From the NCBI RefSeq assembly GCF_026151205.1, contig NC_087072.1, forward strand, positions 6,372,084 to 6,436,083: a DNA stretch of 64,000 nt, read 5' to 3'. Positions within the stretch are counted from its first letter, which is position 1; each line of letters opens with the position of its first letter. Positions 1-10,000 of this stretch are shown here, piece by piece. The notes below the pieces were generated by a model. It worked only from the letters and a program-made list of their open reading frames with translations, was not told the origin of the DNA and made no database searches. Position numbers and translations under genes: made by a program. The stretch is from Bolinopsis microptera (taxonomy: Eukaryota; Ctenophora; Tentaculata; Lobata; Bolinopsidae).

Positions 1-1011
1 AATTAATCAAGCCACGTAGTATTCTATTTGTTGCACGTTAATTGAGGTTAATTATGGTTGCACAGCGCTGTGAAACTGAGATAATATGGCCAATCACCTG
101 CTCACCAGGCCTATCAGGTCTAGGTTAGTAATTGGGTCTCAAGGTATGTGGTTATCTTGCTTCCAGTGACAAGATACGAGATACGAGATATTAACGAGGT
201 CCCGGAATGTGGTGTCCACTTTCTGATTGTCCAATCTAGTTATAGTACCTGTCTAGTACCTGTCAAGCATAGCTGATTTAAGGTCTGATTGCTCGCTTGT
301 TCGCCTTATCACAAAACATAAAAGACGACGCTCCGATGTTTCTTTCAGCTTACTTCATTTCTTGCACGTAATGCAATTACTGCTTATTCTTCCCTTGCAA
401 ATTGAAAAATTGACGGCCCTGAGAACACCACTCTCTCATTTCTCTTCAGGCTTAGCGGACTACCTTTTAAACTGTTTTTACAGAAGACCTGTCTCATCAT
501 ATTACCAGCTAATTTTCTTCATTAACTTTTAATGAAAATTCTTTAGCCTTCACAGACGCGCGTGTCGTCTCATTTCTCAGATGGCTCCTGGGAAATTTGC
601 ATACCGTCTGTGAAGTTTCTCGTAACGGTTAAATAAGTTGCAATTTTGTGTGACTGTGTGTGAAAGGATGGGTGTGTCGTGTTAGGATAGGGAAACTTCG
701 ACCTTTGATTGCACTCAGTAATTGTAAAACATGCTGTGTGTCGTTCCTTGTGATTACACCAAAATTCAATGCTACCTCTAAATTCCTCTGAATAATTATT
801 AAGTCATTAAAAATCATTTGTTTTACGTGTATGACACTCTAGTTTTGATGTCTTAATAATCCCAGTAACTATGCCGCTTTTCGTTTAATAACTCCTGATT
901 GTGCATTCTTATTCACATTTGAGCGGCTTGTATAATGTGTTGAATTGAAAGCTTTTAATTAGACAAGCTTTAAGATTAAAGCCTTTGTTATGTTCAGCAG
1001 TGTAGTTGGAG
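1..1011. other. 5' flank of the GAS2-like gene, no gene seen
   Basis: AT-rich sequence with no convincing exon on either strand; the open frames here are short and carry no recognisable domain. It should hold the promoter and any 5' untranslated exon of the gene that starts at 1012, but I see no clear TATA box that decides the start. Confidence 0.5.
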
Positions 1012-4000
1012 ATGACTGGTATAGACACCACAATGGACACAGTGATAGAGTACCTGGAGAGTATGAACGACATGGCTGACAAGCTGATGGACGACAAGCT
1101 GATGGACAACTCCCAGCAGTTGCTGGAAGATCTTGAGATTATCACCGACTGGATGAACGACCTCCTTGATCTTAGAGTAAGAATTTAGAGACTTTAGAAG
1201 TTGGAACTCTGTGATTTTTTAGAGATAGTTTACTACATATAATGCTGTACTGTTACTGTCCAGTTAATTTAGAGATGAATTGAGATAAAGTTACAATGGA
1301 CCCCATATTATAATGTTTAAAAGTTGACAGCCCTGCTAACACCCCACCCTGGCAGCTAGAAAGTGAGACTCTCCTGGAGAGGATACGGGACGGTGTTGTC
1401 CTGTGTCAGCTAACTAACGCTCTGTCCTCCACCGCCAGACTTGCTGGAGCTCCTAACCCTCCCCCTCCCGGTAAGATTCCGTTTCTCTATGCTAAAGTTA
1501 GGTTGTTTCTGTTTCAGTCTGCTGAAAGGCGTTATTGTTTCTGTTTCAGTCTGCCGAAAGTAGTTATTGTTTCTGTTGCAGTCTGCTGAAAGGTGTTATT
1601 GTTTCTGTTTCAGTCTGCTGAAAGGTGTTATTGTTTCTGTTTCAGTCTGCTGAAAGGTGTTATTGTTTCTGTTTCTGTCCATACTGAAATGGGTTCCTGT
1701 CTGCGCTAAGTGCTAAAATTGGCTATCGTTTCTGTCTGCTAAGTGATAGTTTGTTTGTCTGCTTGGTTTTTTGCTTGGTTTCTTGTCGCTTAGCTTTCAA
1801 AAGTTTAAACGGTGATGTTTTTAAATTTTTGAGGAATTTTGGAGCTCTGCAAGCTCCAGAATAAACCAAGTGTGAAATTTCACCGTCAAAAATAAATTTT
1901 TGTTTTAAAGTTTCCGAGTAACTTTTAAAGTCTTTAAAATTTGGGTTTGTACCTGCAAACTTGAGTAGGTCCAATTCTCGAGAAACTCGAGAATCGCAAG
2001 TTTTGTAATTTATAACGCTGGTTGCGTGCACAAAACCCACAGTTTCGTAGTTATTAAATTCATAATTATCCCTCTTTGAAGACTGTAGAAAAGCCCAAAA
2101 ACAAATTAACGTTTATCAACAACCTGGGGATGGGAGCGGCCAATGGCATAAATTAATTTTTTTAAATGGCAAAAATAAAATGTAACGTGTTTTCTGCTGA
2201 TGATATAAAAGGTGTAAGAGACCTTGTCCTCAGATCTTGTGGCACTTAGCATAACTGTGATAAAACATAACAATAAAGCCAAAAAAGCATCTAGAAGAAT
2301 CAATATGAATCTGCCAGTTTTGGGTGGAAACGGTGCAATTCTCCGTGGCAGCCTCAGGAGAAAAATCCAAATAAATTATGTCTTCTATTTTACAATTCAA
2401 TTGTAGACGCCAAAATCGAAACAATTTCGTAAACAATACCCGTAATTGTAGAGAGGGGTATAGGACACGAGGGCGAAGGACACAATAGCGGTGCTTTACT
2501 ATTAATAACTGCATAACTGTAAAGCCAAGGAACAAAATGTTAACTTAAAACCATAGAAGTCTTATGATCGAATGGTATAAAATGGTATAAATGTCAGTTT
2601 GGACAAACATTTTAGCTATCTATGCCACAAAAATCTATGTCATTTTATCCCCCCCCCCCCTCCCCCAGGCCCTCTACGTAGTCCTACATTAACTTTTTCC
2701 TTCTTCACACTGACAACCCTCTCACAGGTATCAGACGGTACCACAAGAAGTGCAAGTCTGAGAGTATCCAGGCCAGAGACAACGTCTCCTCCTTCTCGTT
2801 GTGGTGTATGTTGTACGAGGTGCCCCCTGTCCTCATCTTATCTGCTGATGATGTGGTTATGGGGAGGAATGCTGCTTCTGTTGTCAGGTACCTGAACACT
2901 CATTTTATGTTAAGTTAATATAGGATGGCCTAGGCCCCAGAGGGCTAGGATTGCGTATAATTTGAATCAAGGAATGTCTCCAGACCTTTCATTTCTAGGC
3001 TTGTAGGCCCTGAAATGGAGCCATGAGATGTTTGATCGATCTCTGAGCACCACCCTGTATATAGTTTAACTATTAGTCTTTCGGTCAAATTTGATCTTCA
3101 TTTACTTTTTATCACTCCGAAGCAACATGTACTAATTTATCGTGCATAAATGTTCGAGATGCCTATCTCTAATTTTAAATGTTGTGAAAATCAGACGACA
3201 TCTACAAAAATTGTCTCGGTTTATTTGATTCTCACGATTTCACAAATTGTAAAAATTATGAAACTGTCGCATAAAGTGTACAAAATAAAATCATATCCAT
3301 ATTATATTCTCCTATGTTACCATGACACGTTCTGATACAGTGCGTGCTTTAAAAATGCAATTATTAGTATCGATTCAGTCTGAGGTTGGTCGATGGTTTT
3401 GAGGCTGATTGATCGCTGGCTTGCGGCGATAGTCTACCCTCTTCCTGTCTCAAAATTGAGTACCGTTTGGCACGTGGTCAGTGCTCAGGCCGCAATATCA
3501 TAACGTTTTATATCATATTGTGCGTGTGATGATAAATTAATTGCTAAATTCTGTGAATCACACAGCAGCAGCTTGTCTTAGCTCATAAACTGTCGTTCGT
3601 GATTCTTCGCTCTGCTGAGCCCGACTGCGCATTACATAAACAGATATAGATAGCGATTATAAAACATATCCTTGTGTTTAACATCTAATAAGGCGTGTTT
3701 ACAGTCTGCTCCTGTACTTGGTGAGGAAGAGTTCAGACTTCTCGCCGCCCACTCTCTCCAGAAAGTCTTCAACCTCCTCATCAACAGGTAACAAATTCTA
3801 AATTTAACCCGACTTTTTTTAGAATGTGGCGGGGTGTTTTTAAAAATATTACCGCTGTCTACAGCAATTAGTAATGTGTTATTGGATAACTGTCAAGTTT
3901 TCAACAGCAATGAAGCCTAGAATACAAAAAAGCCCATAATATAGTTTACACCATGGCCAAGCGTACATGAACATTCAACAATACAAATTAGACCTAACAG

Positions 4001-7000
4001 CCCGGTATTGATAGTAATACCACTGTGTCAATGTGACATGTGATCTGTGATCACTATTATAATAATATAGTAATATGTAGTAAGTTATCATTACATCTGT
4101 TCTTTTGTCAGGTTCATATTACGATAGAGTGAACCGCAGGAGCTTCTCTAGGAAGACTTCTATTGGTGACTGTTTCCAGTAAGTTGTTATAACATTTTCA
4201 TAACCACTCAAACAAATCTATTTTTTCAACTTTTCCTAATTCGACATTCAATAAGTTTCTACTTTCTGTAGAAAGTCGCACTATGCCTGTTTTGTTTGTT
4301 AATGTAAGTTCAAAACTCCATAATAATGAGTCTATAAGTGTTGTGGGGGTTAGGAAATATATTATTGATATGGGAGGCTATTGTTTTAAAAGCTTTCACA
4401 AACCATATAAGTGGTCTAAACGGGCTTAAATTAGTGAATTTTGCATAAAATGGGTTATACTGTAATCTGTAGTTGCCATTTAAATTAGTTTACAATTATT
4501 TTATAATTTGGCAACTTTCAAGTGAGCCCGAAATAGGACATTTCCAAAACGACAATGTGTAAGTTATGCCTAATAACATCCTCGTCGATTTTTAAATTAT
4601 TGTCCAGGGAGGAATTCAAGTTTGAAGCCTCAAGCTTTATTCAAAAGAAAATACTTCTCAATATTATTTGGCGATAATGTCAAACTAATTTGCGGACCAT
4701 TAGATAATGATGAGCTTTTATGAAAGTAACCGGTGGATGTCAAACTGTCCCTACCTGAATGGTTTTCCGTACGCAAAAACGTCGGCAGGAAAAATTATTG
4801 ACGATCTTGATCAATCACACTTATTCTTGGGATATTGTGACGCGCAGTAATTGTCCGCGGAGGTCACAGTTTCCTGAAATAGTGACCACGTATCAGTCCT
4901 CTCCTGTCGGCACTCTCCGGCGTTAGCCTCCTTACCATCCGTCCTAACAGTCGCTAGTTGTCCTAAATCTCTTGCCACGATAGCTAACCTAGCCTCTCAC
5001 TCTAAGTCTTCTTGTCCTACCGTCACTCCGTACCTTCGTGAATTGGGCTAATAGGTGGGCTCCGCACCCTAACACTGAAACTTAAGCATTTGGACTTTGG
5101 AGCGTGCTCTGCATTCCTGCGGGGACTTCAGGACATTCTTACGAGTATTCACTATTCATCTGACTATAGCACTGCTACTCAGGGATCATTGGCATATTTC
5201 TTGTTATAAAAGCTGATGCTAAGTCTTAATTTTGTCAGTTGTAGTTTGCGGAACATACAATATCGTTCCCACTCCCTAAATATATCATAAATACAGTGTA
5301 TCTATTTAATAAGAATGTGCAACTTGTAACAGTATGCGCTCGGTATTTGGCAAACTAAGTATTTGTAATCATTTGTAGAACTTCGAAATATTAATATCTC
5401 AATTTTTTCGCTCTAGCCCGTGCTTGGTTTCATACTTAATATTTGTGTGCATGTGCACACCATGAAACTTTATTCACGCTGTAGGATGAGCACCGCAGTG
5501 GTCATTAGCTCTGGCGCCAGTCTCATTATCTGCGGTGAATAATTTCTAATCATAGATTATTTTGATAATTGAATGCTACCACCAATTAGTAACGGTACGG
5601 TTTATTTATGTTGTCGAATATAGTTTAAATTAACGCAGGTTTCATCAATATTATTGGTAGGAGACGGTGCACTTCTGACTAGACAGCACTAATGGGGTTA
5701 ATAGATACGCGGTTTTGTTTCTATCACGCTGCTTGAAATTGCGTTGAGCAGTACATTTGAGGACACGCCTTTTTTGGTATAAATCGTTAAAATGCTGTCG
5801 ATGAGACTTACTCTAAAGTTCTATCGAACTTTAATTCACAGATCGTGCTTCTTTACTTGATTCTTTATTTGTCTCAAGGTTCAGTGTTTGTAAATTTACT
5901 ATCTGTAGTTCCTGCTTTTGAGAAATTAGACAGAAAGAGTAGTGGTAGTAGAGGAATTATGACCATTTTTACAACTTATGTATAAGTATAACAAAGTGTG
6001 ATGCATTTCTATTACAACAATCACTAAACTTCCCGTATAACTCCTAAATAAGGCATCATGTAGCCGGTGGGCCCGACATGATACGACATATCTCGACACG
6101 TCGGGGTTTGTCGGGGTTTGTCGGGGTTTGTCAGGGTTTGTCGGGATTCTTTAATAATGGATGAAACTTGCAGTTTTTTTTTTAATTTTTTAATTTTTTG
6201 AATTTTATATTTTTACGTCCCTGTATCGTACTCTTCTCTCGTGCGTAACTACCCAGGAAGGCCTCATGTAGCCGGTGGGCCCGACATGATACGACATATC
6301 TCGACACGTCGGGGTTTGTCGGGGTTTGTCGAGCCTGGAGTCTACATGATGCCTTAAATAAATTGTATTAATTTATTTAGGGCTCATTTTTTGTATTAAC
6401 TTCTGACACCTGCAGAAAAGGCGGTTTATATAAAAATACCTACATGTAAAACTGGTCAACAACGCTGCTACTTGCTATAATATAAATCATAAAGATAAGA
6501 CGGGCTAACTCGTTTTATAATTTAAAATGATTACATTAATCTTCACTCTCTAAATTATATATGCCATGAAATACGTTTAATATATCATCGCCTATTTGCC
6601 AACAAGACAAGACTGACCTTATAGAGGAATAATATACAGTTCAGTGTGTTGGCTGTTTGCTCAGTCGCTCCACCGTCCAATAAACGTTCTATCACAGCGA
6701 TTGTCGTACGATTAATTATTAAGACGATACTTCCATATAAGGTAATATCTCATCCCCCTGCCTATAGTCCCTCTGCTCCCTGCTGTTTGACATCCCCACA
6801 TGATATATATCTCCATTCTCCAGTCTCCACGGAGCAACAACATAATTATGTTAGCTCTAGAATTTTCCAGCGGAGAGAGAGAGAGAGTGTTCTATTCTTA
6901 TATTCCCATGATTGTTCGGACCACTCCGGTAGTAATAACGTGCTGCTTGTCATCCTGTTACCGACTAAATCTTCTAAAAGAGTGATACTGTAGCCGATAC

Positions 7001-10000
7001 AGAAACGGCTATAGTTATATATAATACTACAGCTGAATATCTCTTCTTGCCAGCTTGACGAAAATAAAGTTTAGCAGTATTGCATGCTCGAGTATTTGCT
7101 GCTGACTATTATATATATAGGCATGTTGTGAGGCGGAATGGTCCCGCTTGTTGGACGTTATGAATTATCCACTATCGCATGCCAGGAATTTGTATTGTTA
7201 CATCTGCATGTCCTATTCGTGGGAAACACGTCCTGGTATCATATGCAGTTTAGAGCTTTGCTTCATTTGATGATAGGAATTTCCTTGGCTTGTTTGCACC
7301 TTCAAGTTGATACTCGCTTTAAAGCCTTTATTTTCACTGCATTACAATCTAACTCAGTAAAGAACCAGCATAGCTGTCAGGACAACTAATTTCTGATGTC
7401 CCATAGAATTCGCGAGGAATATTCCATCGTATGATACCGATTTTTGTTCATTGAACCATGGGAATTTAGCTTGCTTGTCATAACGGTTAATGAGACAGTT
7501 CTTTTGTTTTTACTGTTTTACAATAGAATTCAATCTCGGCGTAAAGATTGCCAGGTTCTATTTCTGTCGTTCAATAGAATTTTCAAGAACTTTTCATATA
7601 ACAATAGAAATATTTGATTGCCAGCATTTCATGTCAATTTAAACAGAATCGCCGAATGAACTGTTCCTATTCCCATTCGACACTATTGCACCTATAAATA
7701 ACGTAAAATAAGAAATACGAATCAGGAAACTGTAGATATTGTGTAGATATCGGATATCTGATAAGTATTTCTATTGTCCGATATTTCTTTTAATTTTATC
7801 CGACATTCTATTGTCCGATATTTCTTTTATCCTATATTTATATTGTCCGTTATTTCTTTTGTCTCTTAAGAAATCTCTGTTGATTTTTGTTGTCTTGGTA
7901 TTCAACATGAGCAGGATTATTCTTAATCTAGAATTTTCAAACGGTCGATCATATTTTGTTGTGAAACCAGCTTTTTTTGCCGGTACCCTTAAGGGATTTC
8001 AAGTCAACTTATAAAATCAAAAAATTCACACACCAAACAATATCTCACTCCCATCGGGCAGAAATTAACCTTTAATAAATCATAGTAAGTAAATGTATAG
8101 TCTATAGAATATGCGTATGAAAACTTAGCCTAGTTAAATAAAACCTACTGGTGAGACTTCCTTCACGATTGCTATTCAGCAATGTATGGTCCAAAAATCA
8201 TCACGGGAAATTATATGAGTAACAATCCCGTTGGCCATACTTCATCAGATCTCAAAAAGTCTGCACTTCGAGTTGCTATACCAAATTTGAAATTCAGCGA
8301 AATCACGCACTTTATTCTAAACTCATAAACTCAGCCCAATTGCACACAAATCAACAAAGAAGATACAGAGGCACATATTAGGTGCGGTAAAAAAAATCGA
8401 AATTATGCGGTACCGCACCCGACTATAAAGGTAAAATGTGCGGTAAGGTGTGGTAAATTTTTACCAATTATGCGGCAAATGTGCGACGATTTTTTCGAAA
8501 TTTGTGCGGGAATTGTGCGGTTTTCTTTTGCATTTTCTGAAGGACTTTGGAAATTCTAAACGTATAACCGCCGCTCTTATCAAAAACAGGTCTGTTTATG
8601 TGTTACTGAGGGTGTAGTTCTTTACTAAGACCATGATTGAACCTATCTTAAATTTGATCCTTCGAACAGCTGTTGAGCAATGAAACGCAAACATAATCTT
8701 AGCAACATGATTGAACCTATATTGAGATTCAGTTATCTGAGAACAGTGACTTGATCTGGTAGAGATCAGGAGACAGTTATTTGAGGACGCCTCTTGATAG
8801 AGTCGATCAGATCCCATGCGTGGTCGCAAATATGTGACACGCTTGTTCGCATTGATCGTCAGTACTTGTAAACCATTTGATACAAGATCCATTAAGCCCA
8901 CTATAAAGCCAACGCTACTATATATACAACGCTACTATATATACAACGAATAGAGCTCATTACCCGATAAAAAGGACTGCAGGTATGATCGAAGTACGGT
9001 AACGACGAGGGTTCCATAACGGCCTGGGTCACGGTCCCGAAAGGGCCTGGGTTAAGGTCCCGAAAGGGCCTGGGTCATGGTCCCGAAAGGGCCTGGGTCA
9101 CGTGGTAACCGGGTCACGTGGCCTAGGCATGAGTTCCAAAAGGGCCTGGGTCACGGTCCCGAAAGGGCCTGGGTCAGGGTCCCGAAAGGGCCTGGGTCAC
9201 GTGGTAACTGGGTGACGTGGCCTAGGTATGAGTTCCAAAAGGGCCTGGGTCACGGTCCCGAAAGGGCCTGGGTCAGGGTCCCGAAAGGGCCTGGGTCACG
9301 TGGTAACTGGGTCACGTGGCCTAGGTATGAGTTCCAAAAGGGCCTGGGTCAGGGTCTCGAAAGGGCCTGGGTCACGTGGTAACTGGGTCACGTGGCCTAG
9401 GTATGAGTTCCAAAAGGGCCTGGGTCACGGTCCCGAAAGGGCCTGAGTCACGGTCCTAAAAGGGCCTGAGTCACGGTCCTAAAAGGGCCCGACTTTTACC
9501 ATATTTTGGTTTTTAAACTCGAAAATCTTAACGCGAAAATTTCAAAATTATGCGAAATTACGCGGAAAATGCTAGATTATGCGGAAATATGCAGAAAATT
9601 ACAAAATGTGCGGAAGTGTGCGGAAAACAATAAGTTATGCGGAAATGTGCGGAAAACGGTAAATTGTGCGATCCCGCACCCATCGCACCTAATATGTGCC
9701 TCTGAGAAGATAACAGATTAATCTGAGTTAATTATCTCTTATATGCATTCACTACACTCAAAACTTTTCCGTCGTTAATATAGTGATACTTCGACGGTTC
9801 AGCAGATATTTTCTCCTTTAATTGAGCTACAAGTTTTTTATGTGTTGCTTGTTCCTCTCGGTTTCTATCTGGAGCAACGAACCAGCTGTGGTAGGTTGTA
9901 CAGAGGGACTTTTTCAAATGATTTGCTCTCGAGAGAGCCTCTTTCACTGATTCGTTACTATTCATAGTCACTTTGATTGGCCTCGGCCTACCATCCTCCC

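Noticed and set aside
9077-9446. Gly/Trp-rich repeat protein frames
   Set aside because: Minisatellite units happen to lack stops; frames overlap one another and lie inside a non-autonomous transposon.
9021-9489. CRISPR-like array
   Set aside because: Repeats are contiguous and nested with no unique spacers, and the DNA is eukaryotic.
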